DNA of 64,000 bases from JABDGR01 sp964561455 (GTDB taxonomy: Bacteria; Verrucomicrobiota; Verrucomicrobiia; Opitutales; JABDGR01). Below the pieces are notes generated by a model. It did not search any database. It saw only the letters and a program-made list of their open reading frames with translations, and was not told where the DNA came from. Within the stretch, counting starts at the first letter, position 1; the number at the start of each line of letters is the position of its first letter. This document shows positions 38,112 through 47,516 of this stretch, piece after piece. The DNA lies in the NCBI GenBank assembly GCA_964561455.1, contig CAZLPS010000014.1:1-64000 (forward strand), written 5' to 3'. A program made the translations under genes and the position numbers.

Positions 38112-39164
38112 TCAGCGTACAGGTCCGGGCCCTGGCGTCGACCGCCTCACGTCATCTTTTCCGGGCCATAATTCCTCGTTGGGCTTTTTCTTTCGCCGGC
38201 CCCGAGCAAGCCAGATGATTAATCCCAAAAAAAACAATGCCGCCGGGGTCGCCAGCAAGAGTATTAGCAGCGCATCCGGCGTTGCATCCGCCAGATTCTT
38301 CTCGGCGGCCACCGGCGGCTCCGTCGGCACATCCACAATCCCATAGGGATTGGCCAGTGTCACCGGCACTTCGGTAAGTTTTCCCGTGGGCGATATTTTA
38401 TAATAATGGCCGTTATCCCGGGTGGTGATCAGAATATTGCCCTCCGCATCCAGCGCCATAAACCGGGGTGACGGGATCATGGCCAGCAGGGCGCCTTTCC
38501 CGGCCGGGGTTATTTTGGTAACCTGATCGCGCGTCAAATCCGCCACGATCAAGTTGCCCTCGCGGTCAAATATCATCGATTCGGCAAAATCAAACCCCGT
38601 CGCAAAAATACTTCTCTTCCCGTCTGGAGTAATCTTGCTGATGGAATCATCGGCCTGGGTCGTCGAATAATACACATTCCCCATTTTGTCCACCGCGACC
38701 CCCAGTGGCCGGGTCAGGCCGGACGCCGAGACCGAGATTTTGCCGGTGCTGGAAACCTTCAAAATTTTGTCCGAGTTTCCTTCCGTCACATAGAGATTAC
38801 CCTGGCTGTCCACCGCCATTCCCCGAATATTGCCGCCGTCGGTGATTTTTGCCAGCGGGCTGGCCGCCCCCGCCCGCGAAACTTTGTAAATGGTGTTATG
38901 GTCGTCGCCCAAATACAGATTGCCGTTGAAATACACCATGGCATATGGCGTGCCCAACTTGGTGGCGAAAGTGCTTGCCGTGCCTTGCTCGGGAATTCGG
39001 ATGATGGTGCCATCGCTGTTGTTCGCCACATAAATCGTGTCCGCCCGCGCTGGCACCGCCAGCATCGCCAATCCCCATCCGCCAACGCCTCCGAACAACC
39101 AGCGCCGGAGCCAAAATGACGCCATGGCCATGCGACGAACCAAAAGATTTTGTCCCATGGACAT
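38112..39164 (-). CDS. NHL-repeat beta-propeller protein with C-terminal membrane anchor
   Basis: 350 residues: signal peptide (WLFGGVGGWGLAMLAVPARA), about six NHL-type repeats (DTIYVANNSDGTIIRIPE, GNLYVTEGNSDKILKVSS, GNVYYSTTQADDSISKIT, GNLIVADLTRDQVTKITP, GNILITTRDNGHYYKIS), then one helix (ALLILLLATPAALFFLGLIIW) and a basic tail RGRRKKK. It resembles Vgb/SMP-30-like propellers. The arrangement puts the propeller outside the cytoplasm. Start at 39164 or at the internal ATG at 39131; the signal peptide fits either. Function unknown. Confidence 0.85.
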   Translation of the reverse strand: MSMGQNLLVRRMAMASFWLRRWLFGGVGGWGLAMLAVPARADTIYVANNSDGTIIRIPEQGTASTFATKLGTPYAMVYFNGNLYLGDDHNTIYKVSRAGAASPLAKITDGGNIRGMAVDSQGNLYVTEGNSDKILKVSSTGKISVSASGLTRPLGVAVDKMGNVYYSTTQADDSISKITPDGKRSIFATGFDFAESMIFDREGNLIVADLTRDQVTKITPAGKGALLAMIPSPRFMALDAEGNILITTRDNGHYYKISPTGKLTEVPVTLANPYGIVDVPTEPPVAAEKNLADATPDALLILLLATPAALFFLGLIIWLARGRRKKKPNEELWPGKDDVRRSTPGPGPVR

Positions 39165-39297
39165 GCCTGAAACCTATCCTCCCCCGAAACTGCCCGCCAG
39201 CCAAAATTTGCCCCGCCCGCTCGTTTTTGAATTTCCTCCGCGCAAGACAGAAGGACCGCCCAAGCCGCCCGTGTTTGATCAGGATTGGCCGCAATGA
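39163..39297 (+). CDS. possible small proline-rich protein
   Basis: A 44-residue open frame (PETYPPPKLPASQN...PVFDQDWPQ) divergent from the NHL gene, with a stop after DWPQ. Composition is strongly Pro-biased and codon use is GC-rich, as for real genes nearby. It has no known family and no Shine-Dalgarno sequence. If the NHL protein starts at 39164 the two overlap by 2 bases. Doubtful. Confidence 0.25.
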   Translation: MPETYPPPKLPASQNLPRPLVFEFPPRKTEGPPKPPVFDQDWPQ

Positions 39298-39620
39298 TCG
39301 GTGCCGGGAGATTCCCACCCGGATTTGCATCGGAACGTGATTCGCCGAATCGCAGCAGTGGGGCGTACCCACCTCCATCGCCCGCTATTGGGCCTTCCGC
39401 CTAACGATGGCAATATATTTTTTCAGATGGTGAACAACTTTTTCGCGTTACAGGACGCTTAAAAATGGCATGATGCAGGGGCTGGAGACGCAGGCCCACC
39501 GATGCGCCCCACCCGGCCCACCCCAACCCGAACCCCCACCCCCACCGGCCCGCCGCCGAACATTTGGAGATTGGCAATGCGCCGGTTTATCCTGAGTATA
39601 AATCCGAGATTTGTGCCGGA
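39298..39620. other. gene-free stretch upstream of the GTPase operon
   Basis: About 320 bases without a recognised gene. Around 39400-39470 it is AT-rich. I see no transposase remnant, attachment site or RNA gene. It ends at a plausible promoter for the GTPase operon (39621-39648). Confidence 0.4.
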
Positions 39621-39648
39621 TTGACGGCCCGTTACCGCCAGTTATCCT
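39621..39648 (+). promoter_or_regulatory. possible sigma-70 promoter of the GTPase operon
   Basis: TTGACG (39621-39626) and TATCCT (39643-39648) are 16 bases apart. Initiation would be near 39655, giving a leader of about 28 bases before the ATG at 39683. The -35 matches consensus in five positions and the -10 in four. No operator palindrome was noticed. Confidence 0.4.
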
Positions 39649-39682
39649 AACGATTCGCCCCCACCCCCCGGCCCCCTGTACC

Positions 39683-41500
39683 ATGTCCACGCCCCGGCCC
39701 AATCCTTCCCTGCCCGCCCGCAAAGGTCCGGTGCGGCCGCACCTGGCGCTGGTGGATTGCCTGCGTGGCCAGGCGGTCGAGCTGGCGGATTTTCCGGCGC
39801 GCCTGGGTAATACCACGAACGCAGCGTGGAAGGCGCTGACACTGGCGCCCGGCGAATCAGGGTGCGTGATTGAACAGACGGACGGGGTGTACCGGCTGAC
39901 CGCGGAAAATGCGCAGGGCGTGCGCGTGAACGGCTCGCCCATCACCAACACCTGCGAACTGAATCCCGGCATTACGCTGCTGCAAATTGGGCGTGACCTG
40001 GTGGCGTTGGCGGCGGGATTCGAGGCCCAGGAACAAATCAAAAATATTCACACTGACGACTGGCGGCTGTTCCGCGTGGCCGATGGGCACATCGAGGGCG
40101 TGACGCGGTTTCGGGATTTGCCGGAGATGGTCCGCCTGCGGGGATTGGACCCGGTGCTCTATGCGGCTGCGCCGGTGGGGCTGGAAAGCGGATTTTTCCT
40201 GGCCCAGGTGTTTGAGGCGCTCGGCGTAAGCCTGCCGACACCGGCCAATCTGCGGGACGGCCTGGGGGAAGATGGCACGCGTTCGGTATTCACGTGCCCG
40301 GTGTGCTGGTTGAAATTTGACGCGGGCGACGCGATGAACATTGCCGCCCATGACAACCTGCGCGGAGATCCCATATTGGGCGAAGACGCACGGTTGCGAT
40401 TTTTTCCGACTCGGTTCAACGACCTCGGGCAGGCGATTGACCCGCTGGGCCTGCCCTCCGCGGATTTGGCGTGCCCGCACTGCCGGCGCCGGTTGCCGCC
40501 CGGGTTCCTGGAAGTACCACAGTTTATTTTCTCGATTGTGGGCGCGCCGAGCGCCGGGAAAACCTATTATCTCTCCGTATTGCTCAAAGTTCTCCAGCAA
40601 ACCCTGTTCCGGGAGTTCGGGCTGGTGCTCAAGGACGGCGACCCGACGGGCAACATGCTGCTCAACCAGATGAAGAACCGGCTGTTTTCCGCCAGCAAGC
40701 CGGAAGAGGCGATTCTGGCGAAAACGGCCCTCGAAGGCTCCATGTATGAGCGACTGCCGCGCCATGGGCGCATCGTGGCGCTGCCGCGGCCGTTTGCCTA
40801 CGCGCTCGGCCGCGCCGAAAACCGGTCCGGCACGCCGGGTGACAATTCGGACCATGCCACGGATTGCACCGTGATCTTTTATGACAACGCCGGGGAGCAC
40901 TTTGAGCCGGGGGTCGACGTGGAGGATTCGCCTGGTGCCCTGCACGTCGCCAGCTCGGCCACCATATTCTTCCTGTTCGACCCGACCTCGAATTTCGGCT
41001 TTCGAAAAATCCTCACCGGGTCCACCGACCCGCAACTGGCGCAAAACTCGCGGCTGGACCAGCAGGACAGCATCATGGCGGAAATGGAAATTCGCGTGAA
41101 GCGCCTGCTGGCGCTCGAGCCGTCCCGGAAAATTGATGTCCCGCTCGCGGTGCTCATTGGCAAATGTGACGTGTGGAAACACCTCGTCAAGTGGGACGAG
41201 TTTAAAAACCCGCTGCAAAGCGGGCGGCTGAACCACGCCATTGTGGACGCCAATTCCGCGCGCCTGCGCGATTTCATCGTCAAAGTGGACCCGGCGATCG
41301 TCGCCCATGCGGAAGGCTTGGCCAGGACAGTGCGCTATTTCGCCGTGAGCGCGTTTGGACATTCGCCGGCACGCGTGGACAACGGCACCTCCGCCAGCCT
41401 GCTGGCCCCGGACCCGAAACGCATTGAGCCCATTTATTTGGAAATTCCCACTCTCTGGGCGCTGTCGCGGCTGATGCCGCAATTGGTGCCCGGCAGTTGA
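39683..41500 (+). CDS. GTPase with FHA-like, GYF-like and zinc-ribbon N-terminal domains (component A)
   Basis: 605 residues, soluble. Residues about 35-110 fit an FHA fold (FPARLG, then YRLTAENAQGVRVNGSPI, then LQIGRDLVALA), though the phospho-binding Ser/His are not clear. Residues about 124-178 resemble a GYF_2-like module. Two CxxC knuckles at 205-208 (CPVC) and 264-267 (CPHC) form a split zinc ribbon. The P-loop GTPase follows: P-loop GAPSAGKT at 287-294, Walker-B-like IFYDNAGEHFEP near 398-409, and GKCD at 493-496 in place of NKxD. This looks like the DO-GTPase group proposed in NTP-dependent conflict systems. The ATG at 39683 is preferred over an upstream frame start. First gene of a four-gene operon. 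Confidence 0.75.
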   Translation: MSTPRPNPSLPARKGPVRPHLALVDCLRGQAVELADFPARLGNTTNAAWKALTLAPGESGCVIEQTDGVYRLTAENAQGVRVNGSPITNTCELNPGITLLQIGRDLVALAAGFEAQEQIKNIHTDDWRLFRVADGHIEGVTRFRDLPEMVRLRGLDPVLYAAAPVGLESGFFLAQVFEALGVSLPTPANLRDGLGEDGTRSVFTCPVCWLKFDAGDAMNIAAHDNLRGDPILGEDARLRFFPTRFNDLGQAIDPLGLPSADLACPHCRRRLPPGFLEVPQFIFSIVGAPSAGKTYYLSVLLKVLQQTLFREFGLVLKDGDPTGNMLLNQMKNRLFSASKPEEAILAKTALEGSMYERLPRHGRIVALPRPFAYALGRAENRSGTPGDNSDHATDCTVIFYDNAGEHFEPGVDVEDSPGALHVASSATIFFLFDPTSNFGFRKILTGSTDPQLAQNSRLDQQDSIMAEMEIRVKRLLALEPSRKIDVPLAVLIGKCDVWKHLVKWDEFKNPLQSGRLNHAIVDANSARLRDFIVKVDPAIVAHAEGLARTVRYFAVSAFGHSPARVDNGTSASLLAPDPKRIEPIYLEIPTLWALSRLMPQLVPGS

Positions 41501-41513
41501 AACCATCTTCACC

Positions 41514-43952
41514 ATGGCGCGGCAACTCGTGTTCACCAGCGCCCCGCAGGGGCTGACGCCCGGCCGCACCGGTTACTGCACCGTGGCCCGGCATGGGGAC
41601 CTGCGTGAACGGCTCGTGCCGATGCTGGAACGGCTGAGCGCCTACCCCTCCGAATGGCAGCCGCAGCCGGTGATCTGTTCCTTCCGCATGGTGGAAATTG
41701 CCGGCACGCGCTTTCCCGTGCTGAGCCGGATTGTGGATGCCGGCCACGACTACACCCACCGGAATACTTACCTCGCCCATCATCTCATTCTCGACCTGCA
41801 GGAAATGGAAACGTCCCCGGCGCCGGCAGAGGTTTTTCTGCGCTGGGAAGGCTGGCTCAACCAATGGAAAGGGCCGCCGCGGTGGCTGGAGGAAGGCGAC
41901 CTCGTAAACCTGACCAAGCTGCCGACCGTGCTGGGCCCCGCCCTGCCCGCCTTGGCGTGGAGAAATTTTACCGGCGACGCCGGCAGCGCCGCGCTACTGC
42001 TCGACGACACTCAAGCCAGCTCTCGCGTCTTGCGATGCCCGACGGCGCGCGAAGGCGAAATCCTTGATTTACTGCGCGAATCCACCGCCCTGCTGCCGGC
42101 CGCCGAGCGCTGGCGCACGGAGTTCACCACCTGCCTGCAACCCACCGAATCAGCCACCCTGTTTCGCTGGACCACCGTGCGCGCCGACTCGCCCGTGGAC
42201 GCCGCAGCGACCCGCGGCGGGAACGTCCTCGACCTTACCCGGCCGGACGCACTGCCGCCCGTGCCGACCAATGACGCGGCGAGACGAGCCCGTGGCGAAG
42301 CCAAAACGTCCCCTCTGGCGGGTGCGGCCCACCCAGCCCGAAACAGTTCCAGCGGAAGCCCGTTGGGGCCCGGCGGAAAGAACCCGGCAGGCGGCCCAAA
42401 CCTCCCGGCGCCGCCCACCGCAGCAAAAGGTATGAACCCGTGGATGTTGGGCGCCGCAGCATTGATCGTCGTCGGCGTTCTGGCGGCGGTAATCTTGATG
42501 TGGCCGACACCAGCGCCCCTGGCGCCACTCGCAGCCACGCCGCTGCCACCACCCAGACTAACCGTGCCCGCACCCACGCCGGTGCGAATGCCCACGAACA
42601 CCATTTCCCTGGTCAATGAACAGGCACTCGTGGATATTTCGAATTTGGCGAATGACGGAAAATATCTTGCGGCCCTGACGAAATGGCAGGAACTGGCGGC
42701 GGCAGCGCCGGATTTCATCCAAACCCGCAGTGATCTGCTCCGCAATCAATTGTTACCGGGGGCACGCCGGGAATGGCTGGCAACGCTTGACAAAATTGCC
42801 GCCCAATTGGGCAACCCGGCCGCGGCGCGCGCTGATTTATCCAACCAATTGGGAGTACTCCAAAAGCTGGTTCACGCGTGGCCATTCCCCAATCCGGACG
42901 AAATGGATCGGGCGGCCAAATCGGTCGCGGACAAGATCCAGTTCCTGGGCCAACTGCCGGATGCTCCAGTGTGGATTGTGGACAGCCTGGCCATCACCGC
43001 CAAGGGGGCGGACTATGAGGACGCCTCCGGCATCGTTTCCATCCCAGAACTTGATGCACTGCTGGGCTCCCAAGGCGGAAAGTTCGGGGTCTCCGCCGCG
43101 GCGGCGACGTCGCTCACCGTGCCGGCGCCGGGCCAATGGTTTAAATTTAGCGTACAGACGGACGATTTTGAAAAAAACAATTATCTGATATTGCACGACG
43201 CAACCCGGGGCAAAGCCGGCGGCCTGTTCCTCCAGTTGCTGGACGAAGCCCCGGGCAAGACGCGGTTGATTTGGCGGCTATTTGCACCGGATAGTGATTT
43301 TGTCCGCAACAATCCAGCGAATGCGCCGCTGGGTCCCGTCAGCCGGGAATTGTGGCTGCGGTTTGCCGGGGAACCGCCTCTGCCCACGTTTTACCTGCTG
43401 CTGCGGCGGCCGGACGTTTCCTCAGTGAAACCATGGACTTCGATTGACGTGCCGAAGGACTGGCTGGCGGTTTCCGGCGCGCCAGCGAAGGTGACGCTGC
43501 CATCGTGGCTGGGCAATAATTTGCTGTGGCACGCTGCGGCCGGGCAGACCTTCCGCCTGGCGCCGGCGGCCCCCGGGATGCCGGCGGCGGATTTGGCGGA
43601 AATGAATCCCAAACCGGTGGTGACCTCGGCCGAGGCGCGTTATGATGCATCCGACCTGGTGGCCCTACTGCACACCAGAATCCGGGAATCCGAAACCAAT
43701 CTGTATCGCGCGCAAATGGATTTGCAGGAATTGCAGCAGGCGATGAACAACAGCAGCGGCCCCCGCCCATCCCAGGGCGCGATTGACCAGGCCACGGCAA
43801 ACTTGAAGACTATTCAAAACGACTTGGATCGGGCCCAGGCCGCCGCCCAAGCCGCCGCCCAGCCGGGCTGGCCGGCGGCCGCCGCGCCTTGGACCCTTAC
43901 GGCCACGCTGGCCACCAAAGACACCCTCACTCTCCTGCGATTTTCCCGATGA
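41514..43952 (+). CDS. GAP1-N2-like membrane protein, partner of the GTPase (component B)
   Basis: 812 residues, starting 13 bases after component A. The N-terminus (QLVFTSAPQGLTPGRTGYCT, VARHGDLRERLVPMLERLS) and the block FPVLSRIVDAGHDYTHRNTY followed by LAHHLILDL match the GTPase-associated protein 1 N-terminal type 2 layout as I know it. After a Pro/Gly-rich linker comes one membrane helix (about 309-331, MLGAAALIVVGVLAAVILMW). The remaining 480 residues are mixed beta/alpha with a coiled coil near the end (RIRESETNLYRAQMDLQELQ). The N-domain would sit in the cytoplasm with the GTPase, the C-terminal part outside. Its last four bases overlap the start of component C. Confidence 0.72.
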   Translation: MARQLVFTSAPQGLTPGRTGYCTVARHGDLRERLVPMLERLSAYPSEWQPQPVICSFRMVEIAGTRFPVLSRIVDAGHDYTHRNTYLAHHLILDLQEMETSPAPAEVFLRWEGWLNQWKGPPRWLEEGDLVNLTKLPTVLGPALPALAWRNFTGDAGSAALLLDDTQASSRVLRCPTAREGEILDLLRESTALLPAAERWRTEFTTCLQPTESATLFRWTTVRADSPVDAAATRGGNVLDLTRPDALPPVPTNDAARRARGEAKTSPLAGAAHPARNSSSGSPLGPGGKNPAGGPNLPAPPTAAKGMNPWMLGAAALIVVGVLAAVILMWPTPAPLAPLAATPLPPPRLTVPAPTPVRMPTNTISLVNEQALVDISNLANDGKYLAALTKWQELAAAAPDFIQTRSDLLRNQLLPGARREWLATLDKIAAQLGNPAAARADLSNQLGVLQKLVHAWPFPNPDEMDRAAKSVADKIQFLGQLPDAPVWIVDSLAITAKGADYEDASGIVSIPELDALLGSQGGKFGVSAAAATSLTVPAPGQWFKFSVQTDDFEKNNYLILHDATRGKAGGLFLQLLDEAPGKTRLIWRLFAPDSDFVRNNPANAPLGPVSRELWLRFAGEPPLPTFYLLLRRPDVSSVKPWTSIDVPKDWLAVSGAPAKVTLPSWLGNNLLWHAAAGQTFRLAPAAPGMPAADLAEMNPKPVVTSAEARYDASDLVALLHTRIRESETNLYRAQMDLQELQQAMNNSSGPRPSQGAIDQATANLKTIQNDLDRAQAAAQAAAQPGWPAAAAPWTLTATLATKDTLTLLRFSR

Positions 43953-46879
43953 AACTGGACCGCCTTATCACCCGCATCCGCGCCGCGCTGCAGAATTACG
44001 CTCCGGAGTTCGAACAGCGTGCCCTGGCGGAGGAATACACCGGCTGGTGTGCCAAAGCCACGCAGCGCTTGGAGCAAGTGGTGCCGTTGATTCGGGAAGG
44101 GCAGGATTTCCCTGCCCTGCAAATTGCCGAGTCACCGCCCTCCGTGCTCGACTTGATCCGGCAGTTGTCCTTTGCCGAGGCGGACCTGTGGCGCGCGTTT
44201 TGCCGCCAGCGCAATCTGCCCACCGCGCCGCCATTTGACGAGCGCAACGTGCATCTCGTCAACCAACTCTACGCCAAAAAAATCAGTGAGACGCACCCGC
44301 TCTATCGGGAATACCGCCAGGCGGTCCGCCTGCGCCACGAAGACCAGGCGCTGCGCGTGCTGCAATCCATCCGGCGCATCAACCACGATGATGCCAATGC
44401 CCATGCGGAGTTCACCCGCCTCGCGCATAAAACTTTCGTCCGCCGGCGCGATGAACTGGCCCGGGCGTTGGAGGGCGGGAATGCCAAACTGGTGATCGAG
44501 CTGATGGACGGCATTGAAAACGACGATTTGCCGGGCCGGGAAGAGGATGGCATCTGGCAGCGTGCGGCGCAGTTGCGGGAGGGTGTCCTCTGCGATTCCG
44601 CCAAGGCCCGTTGCCTCGAACTGGCCACCCAACTGCGCCAGCTCAAGGCGCAGAACCGCTGGCAGGACACTTTGCCGGCACTGTCGGAGTGGGAGTTGTT
44701 GCGCAGTCAGCATAAAATCGTCCTACCCCCGGATACTGAAGAGGACACCGCCGCCGTGCGCAAATGGGCCACAGGGTTGTCCTCCCGCCGCGAACGCACG
44801 CAGGAACGCCAGCGGCGATGGAACGAACTCGCTTCGCGCCTGGATGAAATGGCGGGAGTGCCGCCGGCCAAAAAACCCCGCAAAGCCATCCTCGGCGAAA
44901 TTGACGAGTTGACGGCCCAATCAGCAGACCTGGCAGCGCAGGCCAATGACGGCAACGGAAACACCCCGCCGCCCGATTTGGTGGATCGAATTAAAAAGGA
45001 ATCGGCGCTCCTGCGCCAGCACCTGCACCGGCGAAAGTTGCAAACTGCGGGCCTCATTTTTGTATCCGCAGTGGTGGCGGTTGCCCTGCTGGCTTTTGGC
45101 ATTACCGCCCACTTGCGCAATACCCGGCGCCATGCCGCGCTCGCCGCCATCGAGCAACATTTCAAGGACGGCGCCAGCGGCACCCTCGCGGGGCTGCTGC
45201 AGGCTTATGACACGGATTTCGGGGGGGTCGCACCTGATGAGACCGGGGCCAAGCTGCTCAGCCAAGCGCGGGATTTTGTGCAAAATCACAAGGCGGCGCT
45301 CGAACGGTTCAACCAGGAACTCAGCAAGATTCAGCAGGCGGCCGACCATCCGCCCCCCGCCCAAATCGCCGGTTTACTGGCGAGCCTGGACGACCTTGAA
45401 AAAGACGCCAGCAACCTTGGCGCGGACGATGCTCAGCAGGCTAAAGGTGCCCTGCAAGCGGTCCGGCTGCATTTAAATCAGGAGCTGACGGGCAATCAGG
45501 GGGCGCGGACCGCCCGGCTGGCCGACATTCTTACCCGGGCCAACCAAATCATGACGGAAAAGCTGGGCGGCCAAGTCTCCGCCGATGCCACCCAGGCAGC
45601 CGCCATGCAAGGGTTGAAGATAATTGCGGAAGCGAATGACATGGCCAGTGACCCCGACTTGAATACGCCGGCGGAAAATGCCACCCGTACCAAATTGGCT
45701 GACTTGGAAAAAGATTTTGCCGCCAAGGCGACCGCCGCCCGTGATGCACTGGCGGCCCGGGCGCTACTCACTAAGGCGCATTCTTTGGACGATTTGGTCT
45801 CCGCCCTCAACGCCCTGGCTCCGAATGCCCTCGAAGGCGATTCCACCGTGGCCGCGGCGCAGGGGCTGCTGGCCAAAAAGCCGGATTGGGGCAATGTCAC
45901 GCAGGACATCCTGATGCCCGGCGATCCTCAAACCTGGGCCTTCCTGGCGAATCTGACCGTCGCCCGCCTGGCTCCGGCCGAAAACAACACGCGCGAAACC
46001 GTGAATTTCGAACACCTGGCCCATAATGCCGTGCTGGGCAATACCTACCGCGCCGATCGGGTTACCTATGCGGACGGCGTCGAAACCGGCCGCGAACACC
46101 TCTATCTTGCTGGCAAACCCGAGACGAGGGAATTGACGCCGCAAGGCCTCCGCGAAGTGGATACGAGCTGCAAAGTCATCCTGCCGGACGGCACCACGCC
46201 GGACCAAAGCATGGTCTGGATGCAATTTGCAGGCATGAAACCCAAGGGCGCACGGCTGGAAAGTGTCGAACTTGCGGCGGAATCGAAGCTCACCGTGCGC
46301 CTGGCCACGGCCTATGACAATGCCACCAGCTCGATTCGGGAACCCTTGTTGCGCGTGCTCGACGACGTGCGCGACGATACCGAGTCCTCCCCGCTGCTAA
46401 AAGCCTATCTGGAACAAGAGATTCTGAAGGTCATGCAAAATCGCCCGCGCGACTGGGGTCTGGCCTTTACCGCCACGGCGCGCAAAGACGCGATCGAATT
46501 TACCCAAATTACCGGCGGCCATTTGACGGCGGCCGACTGGCTCTTTGCCACGTCCAACTCCCATCTGATCAATGATTTGAAGGCCTTCTACACCAATACC
46601 GCCGGCTCCAGTTATTACAATGAGGCGCTCACGACTTTGAGGGATTTGTTGAATAAACGCGCGATGACCGTCCGCTTCACCGGCTTTGTGGATGTGGACG
46701 ACGCGCCGCATCTGGGTGCCAACGCGCCAGCCGACGCCGTGCTCTGGGGCATCAGCACCGCCGGCACCTGGCAGGCTCTCTTTGAGATTCACAATGGCAA
46801 GGCCAGCCCCGCCGCCGGTAGTGCGGTACCGGCACGCTTGACGCCGCTGCTCTTTCCGGTGGAGAATGAAACACCGTAA
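43949..46879 (+). CDS. large helical single-pass membrane protein of unknown family (component C)
   Basis: 976 residues. The ATG at 43949 overlaps the stop of component B (ATGA), so the two are probably translationally coupled. The N-terminal 360 residues are nearly all helical with many Arg/Glu/Leu (for example LEQVVPLIREGQ, ALRVLQSIRRINHDD, CLELATQLRQLKAQNRWQ). One membrane helix lies at about 366-385 (AGLIFVSAVVAVALLAFGIT). About 590 residues follow: a long helical part with Ala-rich repeats, then a mixed domain (WAFLANLTVARLAPAENNTR, VKVLDDV-like segments, DWGLAFTATARKDAIEF). No family is recognised. Context makes it a candidate effector or structural partner of the GTPase. Confidence 0.8.
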   Translation: MKLDRLITRIRAALQNYAPEFEQRALAEEYTGWCAKATQRLEQVVPLIREGQDFPALQIAESPPSVLDLIRQLSFAEADLWRAFCRQRNLPTAPPFDERNVHLVNQLYAKKISETHPLYREYRQAVRLRHEDQALRVLQSIRRINHDDANAHAEFTRLAHKTFVRRRDELARALEGGNAKLVIELMDGIENDDLPGREEDGIWQRAAQLREGVLCDSAKARCLELATQLRQLKAQNRWQDTLPALSEWELLRSQHKIVLPPDTEEDTAAVRKWATGLSSRRERTQERQRRWNELASRLDEMAGVPPAKKPRKAILGEIDELTAQSADLAAQANDGNGNTPPPDLVDRIKKESALLRQHLHRRKLQTAGLIFVSAVVAVALLAFGITAHLRNTRRHAALAAIEQHFKDGASGTLAGLLQAYDTDFGGVAPDETGAKLLSQARDFVQNHKAALERFNQELSKIQQAADHPPPAQIAGLLASLDDLEKDASNLGADDAQQAKGALQAVRLHLNQELTGNQGARTARLADILTRANQIMTEKLGGQVSADATQAAAMQGLKIIAEANDMASDPDLNTPAENATRTKLADLEKDFAAKATAARDALAARALLTKAHSLDDLVSALNALAPNALEGDSTVAAAQGLLAKKPDWGNVTQDILMPGDPQTWAFLANLTVARLAPAENNTRETVNFEHLAHNAVLGNTYRADRVTYADGVETGREHLYLAGKPETRELTPQGLREVDTSCKVILPDGTTPDQSMVWMQFAGMKPKGARLESVELAAESKLTVRLATAYDNATSSIREPLLRVLDDVRDDTESSPLLKAYLEQEILKVMQNRPRDWGLAFTATARKDAIEFTQITGGHLTAADWLFATSNSHLINDLKAFYTNTAGSSYYNEALTTLRDLLNKRAMTVRFTGFVDVDDAPHLGANAPADAVLWGISTAGTWQALFEIHNGKASPAAGSAVPARLTPLLFPVENETP

Positions 46880-46992
46880 CCGGGAACTGGGGAACCAAAG
46901 GCAGAAGAAAGCAAAAGCATCCACCACCTTCAATCATCGCCCAACCCTTTTTCGCTGGCGTCCCTTCCTTCTTTCCCCTTCCCCTTTCCCCC

Positions 46993-47511
46993 ATGCCTGC
47001 CGCAACCTATTTCATCGCCTGGAAAGGACGCCGAGACGGGCCGTATTCCCTCGAGGAACTCACCGACTTGCTGGAACGGGGGGAAATTGGCTTACTCCAC
47101 CGCGTCGAGACGCCGGGCGGCCTGGTGCCGCTGCGCCAATTATTACTTCAAATTGACCCCGCGCGCTGGGGTGAGTTTGCGGATGAGCCGTCATCGCCGC
47201 TCGGGAGCTTACCGACTCCCGCCCGGCCCAAGGCGGTGTCCCACGAAATGGCTTCCGCCAGCGCGGCGCCCGTGGCCGATGCCCCGGAGCATCTTGCGGA
47301 AGATGTGGCCCAGCGGGCTTACCTGATTTGCGGCCTGTGTTTTGTGTTCCCGCCCCTGGCGTTGCGCGCCCTGAACAACGCCCGCAACCTTGCCAGCGAA
47401 GGGTACCCGCAAACCGCCCAACGTTTGAAATACCTGAGCGTCGGCCTTTGTGCCGGCGGGGTCGTCTTTTGGCTCCTGCTCGTTTGGTTGCTGTTTTCCC
47501 GAAAGTGGTAA
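46993..47511 (+). CDS. GYF_2-like protein with two membrane helices (component D)
   Basis: 172 residues. Residues 1-55 (YFIAWKGRRDGPYSLEELTD, LLERGEIGLLHRVETPGG, LVPLRQLL) fit the GYF_2 pattern of an aromatic start, GP-[YF]-x-L-x-E-L and a short helix. A variable linker leads to two helices (YLICGLCFVFPPLALRAL and LSVGLCAGGVVFWLLLVWLL), with an intervening loop as in CD225/dispanin-like proteins. GYF_2 domains are adaptor modules. It starts 113 bases after component C and its stop is 5 bases from the convergent GH13 gene, which marks the end of the operon. Confidence 0.75.
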   Translation: MPAATYFIAWKGRRDGPYSLEELTDLLERGEIGLLHRVETPGGLVPLRQLLLQIDPARWGEFADEPSSPLGSLPTPARPKAVSHEMASASAAPVADAPEHLAEDVAQRAYLICGLCFVFPPLALRALNNARNLASEGYPQTAQRLKYLSVGLCAGGVVFWLLLVWLLFSRKW

Positions 47512-47516
47512 CCCGG

